In this document: piece after piece, positions 10,066-20,177 of the stretch
Position numbering within the stretch: position 1 is the stretch's first letter
How the letters are laid out: every line of letters begins with the position of its first letter
Source of the DNA: VAZQ01 sp963827585
GTDB lineage: Bacteria; Pseudomonadota; Alphaproteobacteria; Rhizobiales; Xanthobacteraceae
Direction of reading: 5' to 3'
Length of the DNA: 64,000 nucleotides
NCBI GenBank assembly: GCA_963827585.1
Contig: CAWHCK010000018.1
Coordinates: forward strand, 1-64,000
Program-made: the position numbers and the translations under genes
The notes under the pieces: model-generated
Databases searched by the model: none
Seen by the model: the letters and a program-made list of their open reading frames with translations, nothing else
What the model was told of the DNA's origin: nothing

Positions 10066-10720
10066 CTTTTCCTCCCATTCATTCGGCAGCATAGCGCATT
10101 TCGCTTGCAGCAAGGCACAGCAAATGGGCGGCCGTCCGGCGGCGGCCGGTTGCGATGGGAAACCGCCCACGCAGCTCGAGCGCGAACACATTTCTATTCG
10201 CCTTGAGCCGTGGCATCGCTTGCGCATGCGCGATATCGAATTGGCGGATCAGTCAGGAGGTATTGGAACGAGTTTGCAACCCTTCATCCATTGGAGAATG
10301 CAGTCCGATGTCCGCTTCGGGTGACCGCAAGGCCCTCCCGTACACAAGGCGCGTTCAGTGCCAGGGAGGGCGGCCGGTAGGCCCTGGGAGCCTCACAAAG
10401 CCCCTGGGGAGAGCCAGGAGCGAATGACTAGACTAAGGCTCCTGTGTCGGGGGGGCGCCCCTGCCGACTCGTAGGCCGACGCCCCCACCGGCCCAGGAGG
10501 TTTGCCAGTGGACCAAAGCCCCGGTCTTGCTCCACATTCGTACGTCTGCCACTAGAGAATGTTGGAGTTCCTCTCCCTCCGCCATTTCCCTCGGATCAGA
10601 TATTCTCCGCGCCCCGAGCTTGCGAAAATATTCAGTAATGGCGGGGTTCTCCAGATAGGGCTCTGGACTGCGTCGTTGGTGTACAACAACCGCGGTCCGC
10701 TGCTGGTCTGGGACGCGGGA
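10066..10720. other. Intergenic region with GC-rich inverted repeats, no gene recognised
   Basis: About 655 bases between two minus-strand operons. It holds several short inverted repeats (GCCCTCCC at 10331-10338 with GGGAGGGC at 10363-10370; CCAGGAGC near 10420 with GCTCCTG near 10437) and G- or C-rich runs around 10447-10490. The part after 10555 carries the dispersed repeat listed separately. Structured RNA or a terminator cluster is possible, but I recognise no known RNA family. Confidence 0.4.
10555..10606 (+). repeat. Dispersed repeat, copy A
   Basis: Begins GAGAATGTTGGA, then GTTCCTCTCCCTCCGCCA (10567-10584), then CCTCGGATC and TTCTC. The same words occur in the same order at 21709-21780 with small insertions. 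The GTTC...CCTCCGCCA core resembles the 3' end of a tRNA, but no complete tRNA can be folded here. Confidence 0.5.
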
Positions 10721-11344
10721 CTATGTAGGTTTGAGAACGGGCACGGCCCAGGGGCGGCGGCCTTGATCACTCGCCTTAAACGCCGAGATTCGGTCTCGAT
10801 AGCCTGCTGTAAGCGCGATGTCATCCAAGCCCTCGAGCAGACGGTTGCGGCAGACTGGGTCGATGGTGAAGCGGTAGCTACTGTTCCCGCACAGGATCGT
10901 CTGCTGCTCGAGATCGACCGTCACCGCAAGCTCCGGCATATGGGCCAGCTTCGCCATGATCTCCGCCGCGTTCTCGTCCGAGACGAGCGCCGGGAGGAGC
11001 CCGTTCTGCACAGCGTTGCCGGAAAAAATGTCGCCGAACGATGGCGCGATCATGCAGCGGATGCCGTAGTCGTAGAGTGCATAGACCGCCCCCTCGCGCG
11101 AGGAGCCGCAGCCGAAATTGCGGCCGCCCACGACGATCCGGGCGTGGCGCCAGGCCGGGCGGTTAAGCGGGAAGTCCGGCCGCTCGCGCCCATCCGCATC
11201 GAAACGCAGGTCGTGCAGCAGCGCTTCTCCAAAGCCGGCCGAGCGCGGCCGCTTGAGAAAGCGCGCCGGAATGATCTGATCTGTGTTCAGATTGGCGATG
11301 TTGAGGGGACAGGCCGTCGCGGTCAGTCGGGCGAACTTGTCCAT
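10721..11344 (-). CDS. leuD: 3-isopropylmalate dehydratase-type small subunit (LeuD family)
   Basis: Swivelling small subunit of an aconitase-superfamily hydratase, 207 residues. N-terminal signature is NLNTDQIIPARFLKR, the substrate-binding loop is GGRNFGCGSSREGAVYAL, and SFGDIFSGNAVQNGLLP follows. It lies nine bases downstream of the large subunit in one minus-strand transcription unit. The LeuD-type loop fits isopropylmalate/citraconate-type substrates, but the neighbouring lyase and amidohydrolase suggest a catabolic paralogue acting on another 2-methyl or dimethyl malate/maleate. It may therefore not be the leucine-biosynthesis copy; the symbol denotes family only. Confidence 0.88.
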   Translation of the reverse strand: MDKFARLTATACPLNIANLNTDQIIPARFLKRPRSAGFGEALLHDLRFDADGRERPDFPLNRPAWRHARIVVGGRNFGCGSSREGAVYALYDYGIRCMIAPSFGDIFSGNAVQNGLLPALVSDENAAEIMAKLAHMPELAVTVDLEQQTILCGNSSYRFTIDPVCRNRLLEGLDDIALTAGYRDRISAFKASDQGRRPWAVPVLKPT

Positions 11345-11353
11345 CGTGCCGCC

Positions 11354-12766
11354 TCAGACCATCCGCCCGGCCAGGAGCGGCCGCACGTCGGACAGCCGCC
11401 CGGTGACTGCAGCCGCCGCCACCATCGCCGGCGACATCAGATGCGTGCGAGCCCCCGGACCTTGCCGGCCGCGGAAATTGCGATTGGTCGTCGATGCGCA
11501 GCGTTCCCCGGGCGCGACCAGATCGCCGTTCATGCCGACGCACATGGAGCAACCGGACTCGCCCCATTCAAGACCCGCCGCGCGAAATATGCGGTCGAGC
11601 CCCTCTTCCTCCGCCTGACGCTTGACCAGCGACGAGCCGGCGGAAACCAAACCAGGCACCTTGCTGGTCCGCCCCGCAAGCACCGCAGCCGCGGCCCGCA
11701 GGTCTTCGATACGGGAATTGGTACAGGAGCCGATGAACACACGATCGACCAGGATCTCGGTGAGCTTCCGGCCTGGTGCGATCCCCATATAGTCGAGCGC
11801 CTCGCGCAGATACTTCGCGCGGTCTTCGTCCGCCTCCTGCGCCGGATCGGGTACGTTTGCATCAATTGGCAGTGCGTCCTCGGGGCTGGTGCCCCAGGTC
11901 ACGATCGGCGCGATATTTCCCGCGTCGAGGCTGACCTCGCGACCGAACCGTGCATCGCTGTCCGTCGTGAGCGTGGACCATGCTTCGACGGCGCTGTCGA
12001 AATCTGCGCCGCTTGGTGCGTAGGGACGATCCTTGAGATAGGCAAAGGTCACATCGTCGGGCGCGATCATTCCACAGCGAGCACCGGCCTCGATGGACAT
12101 GTTGCAGAGCGTGAGCCTGCCTTCGATCGACAGTGCCTTGATCGCGGAGCCTGTATATTCGACCGCGCAGCCGGTCGCGCCGTCGGCGCCAATATGGGCA
12201 ATGATGGCGAGCACGATGTCCTTCGCCGCGACGCCGGGTGCAGCGCGGCCGTCAACGGTGATCCGCATGGTTTTCGGCCGCCGTTGCCAGATGGTCTGCG
12301 TCATCAGCACATGCGCGACCTCGGAGGCGCCGATCCCAAATGCATATGCGCCAAGCGCGCCGTGCGTCGATGTGTGGCTGTCACCGCAGACGATCAGCAG
12401 GCCTGGCAAGGTCAGTGCCTGTTCCGGTCCGACCACGTGCACGATGCCCTGTCGGGGGTCGTCCAGTCCAAACAGCCTGATCTTGTGATTCGCCGAATTT
12501 TCTTCGATCTGCTGCACCATACGCGCGACCTCGGGATTGGCGATATTCTGGCGCGAGCCGCGGGTCGGAACGTAATGATCGGCGACCGCGAAGGTCAGAC
12601 CGGGCTCGGCGACGCTCGCACCCCGCTCCGCGAGCCGGGCGAATGCGTGAAATGAGCCTTCATGCACGTAATGACGGTCAACCCAGAGGAGCGACTCGCC
12701 ATCCTCGCGGCGCACGATCTCATGCGCCGCCCACAACTTGTCGATCAGGGTCAGAGGGTCATTCAT
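11354..12766 (-). CDS. leuC: 3-isopropylmalate dehydratase-type large subunit (LeuC family)
   Basis: Iron-sulfur hydratase subunit, 470 residues from MNDPLTLIDKLWAAH at 12766, matching the usual LeuC length. The three cluster cysteines are present: Cys348 in FIGSCTNSR, Cys406 and Cys409 in SGCSMCVGMNGD. Other hallmarks are VCGDSHTSTHGALGAYAFGIG and the NMSIEAGARCGMIAPD segment. The frame is open upstream to 12853, but those residues do not match the family. With LeuD it would catalyse stereospecific hydration/dehydration of a substituted malate/maleate. A divergent promoter region (12767-12870) separates it from the Liv-type receptor gene. Confidence 0.92.
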   Translation of the reverse strand: MNDPLTLIDKLWAAHEIVRREDGESLLWVDRHYVHEGSFHAFARLAERGASVAEPGLTFAVADHYVPTRGSRQNIANPEVARMVQQIEENSANHKIRLFGLDDPRQGIVHVVGPEQALTLPGLLIVCGDSHTSTHGALGAYAFGIGASEVAHVLMTQTIWQRRPKTMRITVDGRAAPGVAAKDIVLAIIAHIGADGATGCAVEYTGSAIKALSIEGRLTLCNMSIEAGARCGMIAPDDVTFAYLKDRPYAPSGADFDSAVEAWSTLTTDSDARFGREVSLDAGNIAPIVTWGTSPEDALPIDANVPDPAQEADEDRAKYLREALDYMGIAPGRKLTEILVDRVFIGSCTNSRIEDLRAAAAVLAGRTSKVPGLVSAGSSLVKRQAEEEGLDRIFRAAGLEWGESGCSMCVGMNGDLVAPGERCASTTNRNFRGRQGPGARTHLMSPAMVAAAAVTGRLSDVRPLLAGRMV

Positions 12767-12870
12767 GCTCGGATACGATGCCTCGTAAGTCCCGAGTGAG
12801 TCAGGATAATATAGAAGCCGGCAGGGGCCAATGTTAGTCTCGCCTGCCAGCACCCAGGAGGAGGGAACGC

Positions 12871-14109
12871 ATGTCTCGTCATTTCTTGGCCGTGAGCCGC
12901 CGCCGGTTCCTGCAAGCGACGACGCTGGGCGCCGCCGCGGCGGCGACTGGATTCTTGCACGTACCGGCCGTGCTGCGCGCGCAAGGCGCTCCCGTGAAGA
13001 TCGGCGTGCTGCATCCGGTCTCGGGCGCGCTGTCCTATTCCGGCCAGCAGGGCCGGATCGGCGCCGTGATGGCGATCGAAGAGATCAATGCGGCCGGCGG
13101 CATCAAGGCACTGGGCGGCGCCAAGATCGAAGCGGTGCTGGGTGACGCACAGTCGACGCCGGAAGGCGGCAACGCCGAAGTCGAGAAGATGAATGGGGCC
13201 GGGGTCGCGGCCATCGTCGGCGGCTACGCCAGCGGGATTTGCCTTGCCGCCAGCCAGACCGCGGCGCGCTATGATCTGCCTTACATTGTGGACGTGGGCG
13301 TGGTGGACGCCATCGTGACCCGCGGGCTGAAGAACACGTTCCGGTTCGGCCCGGGCTTTGGCGTCATCGCCAAGACCGCGCTGGACAATCTCGTCATCCT
13401 CAACGAGCAGGCGGACAAAGCGGCGAAGACGGTAATGATCGTGCACGAGGATTCGGCGTTCGGCGCAGGTCTCGCGAAGCTCCTGAACACGCAACTGCCC
13501 GAGCGCGGGTTCCAGATCCTGGAAACCATTGCGCATCCAACGCCGACGCGCGACTTCAATAACGTCGCGCTCAAGATCCGGGCGCAGAACCCCGATCTCG
13601 TCATTCCGGCCAACTACTACAACGAATACGTCCTGCTGGCGCGCACGATGCAGCAGCAGCGCGTGCGGCCGAAGGGCATCTATTCGGTGCTCGGCGGCGC
13701 GGCCTCGTCGTACAAGTTCGTCAAGGAATTCCCGGAGGCGGCGCAATATATCATGGACTGCAATCACTGGTTCGATCCAAAGAACCCGAAAGCGCTCGCG
13801 CTGAAGAGGAAGATCGAGGAGAAAGGCGAGTTCTACACCTACGAGGTGTACATGAACTATTCATGCGTGTTGCTTCTCGCCGACGCGCTCGAACGCGCCG
13901 CCGGCGCCGACCGCGCCAAGATCATCGGCGCGCTGGAAAACTCAACTTTTGCCGGCCACGTCATGCCGTATGGCCCCACCAAATTCGTCAACGGACAGAA
14001 CCAAGGTGCGGCGCCGGTCAACACCCAGGTGCTCAACAACGACATCCAGGTGATCTTCCCGGCCGCGTTCGCGTCCGCAAAGCCGGTGTTCCCGATGCCA
14101 CGAGCCTGA
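12871..14109 (+). CDS. Branched-chain amino-acid-type ABC transporter substrate-binding protein (Tat signal)
   Basis: Periplasmic receptor of the LivJ/Peripla_BP_6 family, 412 residues. Strong GGAGGAGGG ribosome-binding site upstream of ATG 12871. The leader holds a twin-arginine motif SRRRFLQATTLG followed by a hydrophobic stretch, so export may be folded via Tat. Mature part begins VKIGVLHPVSGALSYSGQQG. Further motifs are VDVGVVDAIVTRGLKNTFRF and MIVHEDSAFGAGLAKLL. These receptors often bind aromatic or short carboxylic acids and amides rather than amino acids. First gene of a seven-gene plus-strand run ending with the amidohydrolase. Confidence 0.92.
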   Translation: MSRHFLAVSRRRFLQATTLGAAAAATGFLHVPAVLRAQGAPVKIGVLHPVSGALSYSGQQGRIGAVMAIEEINAAGGIKALGGAKIEAVLGDAQSTPEGGNAEVEKMNGAGVAAIVGGYASGICLAASQTAARYDLPYIVDVGVVDAIVTRGLKNTFRFGPGFGVIAKTALDNLVILNEQADKAAKTVMIVHEDSAFGAGLAKLLNTQLPERGFQILETIAHPTPTRDFNNVALKIRAQNPDLVIPANYYNEYVLLARTMQQQRVRPKGIYSVLGGAASSYKFVKEFPEAAQYIMDCNHWFDPKNPKALALKRKIEEKGEFYTYEVYMNYSCVLLLADALERAAGADRAKIIGALENSTFAGHVMPYGPTKFVNGQNQGAAPVNTQVLNNDIQVIFPAAFASAKPVFPMPRA

Positions 14110-14160
14110 CGAGGCCGGCTTGACGGACGGCGCCGCGCGGCGCCGTCCAGTCCGTCCGCC

Positions 14161-15033
14161 ATGCTGTCATCGGTCATCCTCCTTCCCGCGGTGCTCAACG
14201 GATTGATGACTGGCGCCGTCTACGCGCTCATCGCGCTTGGGCTGACGTTGATCTACGGTGTCCTGCACATCATCAATTTCGCTCACGGCGCGCTGTTGAC
14301 CGCCGCGATGTTCGCGGCGTTTTTTGCGCACAAGCTGTTTGGCCTTGATCCCTACGTCGCAGCGCTCGGGCTCACGCCGTTGTTCTTCCTGCTGGGCTAT
14401 GGCCTGCAACGCTTCGTCATCGGTCCGGCCGCGCATGGGGAGGATCGCAATATACTCCTGGTGACGCTAGGCTTGGCGGTCGTGATCGAGAATGCGCTCC
14501 TCTATGCGTTCCGCGCGGATACCCGCACGATCAATTTGCCTTACGCCTTCGACGTCGTTGAAGTCGGCACGGCGTTTCTCGCCGTGCCCCGCGTCATCGC
14601 CTTCATGGTGGTCGTCGCCGTTGCGCTTGCGCTCTGGCTCATCATGCGATGGACCGATACCGGCAAGGCAATCCGCGCAGTGGCCAAGGAGAAGCTCGGC
14701 GCCGAGCTCTCCGGCATCGATGTCGAGCATGTCTATGCGCTCACGTTCGGGCTCGGTACTGCCTGCCTCGCGATCGCAGCCTGCCTGTTGATTCCCACCT
14801 ATTACGTCAATCCACATGCCGGAAACGCCTTCGTACTGATCGCCTTCACAATCGTCGTGCTTGGTGGCATGGGCTCGGTGACTGGCGCCCTGATCGGCGG
14901 CCTTTTCGTCGGCGTGGTGGAGAGCCTGTCCGGCCTCTACCTCGGGGAGTCGCTCGGCCAAATCGGCATCTTCGCGATGTTCATCCTGGTCCTCTTGTTT
15001 CGACCGAGCGGCCTGTTCGGGGAGCGGGCATGA
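14161..15033 (+). CDS. livH: Branched-chain amino-acid-type ABC transporter permease (LivH)
   Basis: Inner-membrane permease, 290 residues, with typical N-terminus LNGLMTGAVYALIALGLTLI and GVLHIINFAHGALL. The coupling region is TDTGKAIRAVAKEKLGAEL, followed by GIDVEHVYALTFGLGTACLA and VVLGGMGSVTGALIGGLFVG. It begins 51 bases after the receptor stop and its TGA overlaps the LivM start (ATGA at 15030-15033), so the pair is translationally coupled. Confidence 0.93.
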   Translation: MLSSVILLPAVLNGLMTGAVYALIALGLTLIYGVLHIINFAHGALLTAAMFAAFFAHKLFGLDPYVAALGLTPLFFLLGYGLQRFVIGPAAHGEDRNILLVTLGLAVVIENALLYAFRADTRTINLPYAFDVVEVGTAFLAVPRVIAFMVVVAVALALWLIMRWTDTGKAIRAVAKEKLGAELSGIDVEHVYALTFGLGTACLAIAACLLIPTYYVNPHAGNAFVLIAFTIVVLGGMGSVTGALIGGLFVGVVESLSGLYLGESLGQIGIFAMFILVLLFRPSGLFGERA

Positions 15034-16022
15034 GGGGGTTCGCGTCAATCCTTATCGTCGTGGCGCTGCTTGCCACCATGCCGTTGATCACTTCATCCAA
15101 CGTCGTGCTCAACTTCCTGGTGGTTGCGCTTCTCATCGCGCTCGTAGGCCAAGGCTGGAACCTCCTAGGCGGGTATGGCGGCCAGTATTCGTTTGGTCAC
15201 GCCGCCTTCTTTGGCACCGGCGCCTATGCTACCGCCATCCTGCAGGTGCACTACGGCATCAACGCATGGGTTGGCCTCTTCATTGGCATTGCCGCGGGTG
15301 CCCTGGTCGGGGCTGCGATCGGCGCGCTGAGCTTTCGGTCGGGGTTGAAAGGTTCCTATTTTGCGCTGGTTACGCTCGCCTTTGCGGAAGTGCTGCGGAT
15401 CATCGCGAGCGTCGCCCCCATCACCGGCGCTGGCGTCGGCACACTCATCAAGCTCGACCTGCGTCCGGAGGCGTTCCAGTTCCAGAGCCGCGCGGTGTTC
15501 TATTGGATCATCCTTGCGCTGGTTGGGCTGTCGATGGTCATCATCCGGATGATCGAGGACAGCCGCTTCGGCGCGTATCTTGTCGCCTTACGCGAAAACG
15601 AAGATGCCGCACAGGCGCTCGGCGTGAACACGACAGTCGTCAAGCTCTTGGCCATGACCATCTCGGCCGCGATCACTGCGGCCGGCGGCTGCTTCTATGC
15701 CCAGTATTTTCTCTTCATCGATGCAGGCATTGCCTTTGGGCCTTGGATCTCGGTCGAGGCTTTGCTCGCTCCCATCATCGGCGGCATCGGCACTGTATTT
15801 GGCCCACTCCTCGGCGCGCTGGTGGTCAAGACGCTCGGAGAACTCACCAAGCTCATGACCGGCGATGCACCGGGCCTCGATCTCGTCATCTATGGGAGCG
15901 TCCTTATCCTGGTCGTCGCGTTCGCGCCGCGCGGCATCACTGGAATTCTTCTCGACCTGCAGCACCGTCTCCTGTCCCTTAAGCGGTTGGCGCCTGCGTC
16001 CTGGGGCCGCGGCCATGGTTGA
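15030..16022 (+). CDS. livM: Branched-chain amino-acid-type ABC transporter permease (LivM)
   Basis: Second permease, 330 residues from MRGFASILIVVALL. Family motifs are WNLLGGYGGQYSFGHAAFFG, LRGSYFALVTLAF-type segment (here GLKGSYFALVTLAFAEVLR), IEDSRFGAYLVALRENEDAA and PIIGGIGTVFGPLLGAL. The C-terminal tail overlaps the LivG start at 16015 by eight bases. Confidence 0.93.
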   Translation: MRGFASILIVVALLATMPLITSSNVVLNFLVVALLIALVGQGWNLLGGYGGQYSFGHAAFFGTGAYATAILQVHYGINAWVGLFIGIAAGALVGAAIGALSFRSGLKGSYFALVTLAFAEVLRIIASVAPITGAGVGTLIKLDLRPEAFQFQSRAVFYWIILALVGLSMVIIRMIEDSRFGAYLVALRENEDAAQALGVNTTVVKLLAMTISAAITAAGGCFYAQYFLFIDAGIAFGPWISVEALLAPIIGGIGTVFGPLLGALVVKTLGELTKLMTGDAPGLDLVIYGSVLILVVAFAPRGITGILLDLQHRLLSLKRLAPASWGRGHG

Positions 16023-16765
16023 GCCGCTGTTGCGCGTCGAGCAGGTATCGAAGCGCTTCGGCGGCTTGCTCGCCCTCGATCGGGCATCGTTCCTGGCGCA
16101 AGCTGGACGCATCACCGCGCTGATAGGACCAAATGGCGCTGGCAAGACCACACTGTTTTCGATCATTGCGGGCTTTGCGCCGCCTAGCGAGGGCCGCATC
16201 ATCTATGACGGCGCCGATATCACGGGCGAGCCGCCGCATCGGCTGGCGCGGCGCGGCATCGCACGCACATTCCAGATCGTGCAGCCGTTCACGAGCCTGA
16301 CTGTGCGGGAGAATATCGCGGTCGGCTCGCATCTGTCACGGCCGGTGCGGGCAGATGCCCTTGCCGCCGCCGGCGATGTTGCGCGCGCGGTCGGATTGGG
16401 CGAACTTCTCGACCGGCCGGCAGCAACGCTGACGGTTGCCGGCCGCAAGCGGCTCGAGTTGGCGCGCGCGCTGGCGATCGAGCCGCGGCTTTTGCTGCTC
16501 GACGAGGTGCTGGCCAGCCTCAACCCTGCCGAAATCCGCGACGTGGTGCCGATCATCCACGCCATTCGCGACCGCGGCATCACCATCGTCATGATCGAAC
16601 ATGTCATGCAGGCCGTCATGAGCCTCGCCGAACATGTGTTCGTCTTGTCCGAGGGACGCATCATTGCGGAAGGCCCACCGCAGGCGATCGCGGGCGATCC
16701 GCGCGTCGTGGAGGCCTATCTCGGGCACGGCGCGGCCGGTCGGATGGCGGCAATGGGAACCGCCC

Positions 16766-16773
<8 letters not shown>
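16015..16773 (+). CDS. livG: Branched-chain amino-acid-type ABC transporter ATP-binding protein (LivG)
   Basis: ATPase, 252 residues. Walker A is GPNGAGKTT, followed by ARTFQIVQPFTSLTVRENI and the Walker B LLLLDEVLASLNPAE. The signature motif reads LTVAGRKRLELARAL, a divergent version in which the usual Ser-Gly-Gly is reduced to a Val-Ala-Gly core. LivG subunits tolerate variation here, since the partner LivF has an intact signature. Start ATG 16015 lies inside the end of livM; the stop lies just after the start of livF. Confidence 0.92.
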
Positions 16774-17479
<706 letters not shown>

Positions 17480-17481
17480 CC

Positions 17482-18390
17482 ATGGCCGATACGGAAACGC
17501 TGCGCTCTCGCCTAAACCGGAAGCCGATCGTGGTGGCGCCTGGTGTCTATGACGCGCTCACGGCGCTGGTCGCGACGCAAGCAGGTTTCGCCACGCTGTA
17601 TGTCTCCGGAGCCGCCATCGCGTATACCCGGCTCGGCCGGCCGGATATTGGCCTCGTTAGCGTGAGCGAGGTTGCCGATACGCTTGCGCTGATCCGCGAC
17701 CGGGTCAATGCCCATCTTATTGTCGATGCCGACACGGGCTACGGGAATGCATTCAACGTGGCACGCACGGTTCGTTCCCTCGAGCGGATGGGTGCCCATG
17801 CCATACAGCTCGAGGACCAGAACTTTCCGAAGCGTTGCGGCCATCTCGACGGCAAAGCTCTGATCCCGGCACAGGAGATGTGCGGCAAGATTCGCGCGGC
17901 GGTCGATGCGCGGCATTCGCGCGAAACGCTGATCGTCGGGCGCACCGATGCCGTGGCGGTGGAAGGCGTCGAAGCTGCGATCGAACGTGCCGGGCTTTAC
18001 TGTGCTGCCGGCGCCGACGTGCTGTTTGTGGAGGCGCCTAGGACACGCGACGATCTGGCCCGCGTCGCTTCGACCTTGGGCGCGGGCGTTCCGCTGCTGG
18101 CGAACATGGTGGAAGGCGGCACGACGCCTCCGTTGTCCGCGGCCGAGTTGGAGGTGATCGGGTTCTCCCTCGTGATCTTCCCCGGCGGGATCGTGCGGGC
18201 GCTCGCGCAGACGGCGGGCGAGTTTTATGCATCGCTCGCTGATCAGGGCACGACCGAGCCGTTCCGCTCCCGGATGCTTGATTTCGAAGGGCTCAACAAT
18301 CTCATCGGCACGCCGGAAATGGTCGCGCTCGGCAAGCGGTACGAAACGCCTATTCAACCGGTCGGCAAGAGAACGGACGTCTCCCGGTGA
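17482..18390 (+). CDS. Isocitrate lyase/PEP mutase family lyase (methylisocitrate- or 2,3-dimethylmalate-lyase-like)
   Basis: TIM-barrel carbon-carbon lyase, 302 residues. Catalytic loop KRCGH is present at residues 117-121, the lyase form of the active-site loop (PEP mutases and hydrolases differ there). Metal-binding acidic strand LIVDADTGYGN (about 79-89), the QLEDQNFPKRCGH strand and IVGRTDA are further hallmarks. Family members cleave isocitrate, methylisocitrate, oxaloacetate or dimethylmalate. Downstream of a Liv transporter and divergent from a LeuCD hydratase, a hydratase-plus-lyase route to pyruvate or succinate plus a short acid is plausible; the substrate is inference. Confidence 0.9.
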   Translation: MADTETLRSRLNRKPIVVAPGVYDALTALVATQAGFATLYVSGAAIAYTRLGRPDIGLVSVSEVADTLALIRDRVNAHLIVDADTGYGNAFNVARTVRSLERMGAHAIQLEDQNFPKRCGHLDGKALIPAQEMCGKIRAAVDARHSRETLIVGRTDAVAVEGVEAAIERAGLYCAAGADVLFVEAPRTRDDLARVASTLGAGVPLLANMVEGGTTPPLSAAELEVIGFSLVIFPGGIVRALAQTAGEFYASLADQGTTEPFRSRMLDFEGLNNLIGTPEMVALGKRYETPIQPVGKRTDVSR

Positions 18391-18475
18391 CATGGCTCGC
18401 CCGGGTCGGCCTCGCGCGCCTCGGCCCGCTCGTCATCGCGACGACCGTTTACAACATCAGCAGGGAAGTATCGGA

Positions 18476-19948
18476 ATGGATGAGCCTTTTGACCTTGTGA
18501 TCAAAAATGCCCGGATCGTGCGGCCAAACAAGACGTCGGTCGATTGCCTCGACATTGCGGTCAAGGATGGAAAGATCAATCGGATTGCCCCGGAGATCCG
18601 CGCCGAGCAAGCCAAGGAGATTTTCGACGCCAAGAATAATCTGGCGTTTCCGGGCTGCGTCGATGCCCATATGCATGTCGGCATCTATCAGCCCCTCGCT
18701 CAGGACGCCGTCTCGGAGAGCAAGGCGGCGGCGATGGGCGGCGTGACGTCGAGCCTCAACTACATTCGAACCGGACAATACTATCTCAACCGCGGCGGTC
18801 CGTACCGGACATTCATGCCCGAAGTATTCAAGCAGTCCGATGGGCGATTCTGGGTCGATTATGGCTACCACGTCGCTCCGATCGAGGCGCAGCACATCGA
18901 CGAGATGGAGCATCTCGCCGTCGATCACGGCGTTACTTCGTTCAAGATTTTCATGTTCTATGGCGGCTACGGATTGCATGGCCGATCGAACGCCCAGAGC
19001 GATTTTCTCATGATCGGCCCGGAGGAACGCTACGACATCGCGCATTTCGAATTCATCATGCGTTCTGCCCGGCGATTGATGATGCAGCTTCCCGAGCTTG
19101 TGGATTACATCAGCGTCAGCCTGCACTGCGAGCTTGCGGAGATCCTCACCGCCTACACCAAGATTGTCGAACGCGAGGGCAAGCTCACCGGGCTGCATGC
19201 CTACAGCGCTGCCCGCCCTCCACACTCCGAGGGGCTGGCGATCTGGATCGCGTCCTATCTCGCCAATGAAACGAATTGCCTCAACATCAATCTGCTGCAC
19301 TTGAGTTCGCGCAAGGCAGTGGATGCGGCCTGGACCATGCAGCAGGTCTTTCCGCACATCGCGTTCCGGCGCGAGGTCACGGTGGGACACTTATTGCTGG
19401 ATACCGACTGCGAATGCGCGGTGCATGCCAAAGTCAATCCGCCGATCCGGCCGCGCGAAGACGTCGAGGCGTTATGGCAGGCGGTGCTCGACCGCAAGAT
19501 CGATTGGATCGTCAGCGACCACGCCTGCTGTTCGAGCGAGCAGAAGTGGTCCAAGGAGGACCCGACCGATATCTGGCTCGCCAAGGCCGGATTTGGCGGC
19601 ACCGAGTATCTGCTCTCGGGCGTGTTGAGCGAAGGCAGCAAGCGCGGCATGTCCTACAATCACATGGCCGAACTTTTGGCCTGGAACCCGGCCCGGCGGT
19701 TCGGACTGCTCAACAAGGGCGATATCGCACCGGGTTTCGACGCGGACATCGCGCTGGTCGACCCGCACGAAAGCTTTGTGGTTCGCGCGGCCGAGTCGCA
19801 ATCCAAGCAGGGATATTCGCCGTTTGAAGGGCAAGAGCTCATGGGTCGGGTGAAGAGCACCTTCCTACGCGGCGCCTTAGTCTATCACAAGGGCGAGATC
19901 GTCGGACCGGCACGCGGCCAATATTTACGGCGGCCGCTCAAGTTTTGA
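18476..19948 (+). CDS. Cyclic amidohydrolase (dihydropyrimidinase/allantoinase/hydantoinase family)
   Basis: Binuclear-metal cyclic amide hydrolase, 490 residues from ATG 18476 (MDEPFDLVIKNARIVRP). Metal ligands seen: His65 and His67 in VDAHMHVG, probable carboxylated Lys157 in TSFKIFMFYGG, His217 in VSLHCELAE, His275 in LLHLSS and Asp348 in VSDHACC. The substrate pocket LTGLHAYSAARPPHSEG is close to the dihydropyrimidinase group. It ends the Liv/lyase operon, 85 bases after the lyase. It would ring-open a cyclic ureide, imide or lactam in the cytoplasm; which one is not evident. Confidence 0.9.
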   Translation: MDEPFDLVIKNARIVRPNKTSVDCLDIAVKDGKINRIAPEIRAEQAKEIFDAKNNLAFPGCVDAHMHVGIYQPLAQDAVSESKAAAMGGVTSSLNYIRTGQYYLNRGGPYRTFMPEVFKQSDGRFWVDYGYHVAPIEAQHIDEMEHLAVDHGVTSFKIFMFYGGYGLHGRSNAQSDFLMIGPEERYDIAHFEFIMRSARRLMMQLPELVDYISVSLHCELAEILTAYTKIVEREGKLTGLHAYSAARPPHSEGLAIWIASYLANETNCLNINLLHLSSRKAVDAAWTMQQVFPHIAFRREVTVGHLLLDTDCECAVHAKVNPPIRPREDVEALWQAVLDRKIDWIVSDHACCSSEQKWSKEDPTDIWLAKAGFGGTEYLLSGVLSEGSKRGMSYNHMAELLAWNPARRFGLLNKGDIAPGFDADIALVDPHESFVVRAAESQSKQGYSPFEGQELMGRVKSTFLRGALVYHKGEIVGPARGQYLRRPLKF

Positions 19949-20177
19949 GTTCGTTATGCAGTGCAGAAATTTGGCCGCCCAAGCGGGAGGGCGTGTTCGA
20001 GGAGCTAGAGCCCCGAACGATCGAGGTCGGGCGGGAGAGGGATCACCGAGGTCGGCCGAGGGGAGTAGCCGCCACCACGCGAGGCATTTTGTGGTGTCTC
20101 GTTTTCGCTGTATAGGGCGCATTTCTTGATCTGGCGACTTACTTGCTCCTCATCGATGACGCTTGTAGATTTCGCCG

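Noticed and set aside
10321..10550. Structured RNA in the GC-rich intergenic region
   Set aside because: Several short inverted repeats exist, but no recognised riboswitch or ncRNA signature; listed only as intergenic.
10571..10584. A tRNA gene at the repeat with CCTCCGCCA
   Set aside because: No acceptor, D or anticodon arms can be found upstream; only a 3'-end-like motif is present.
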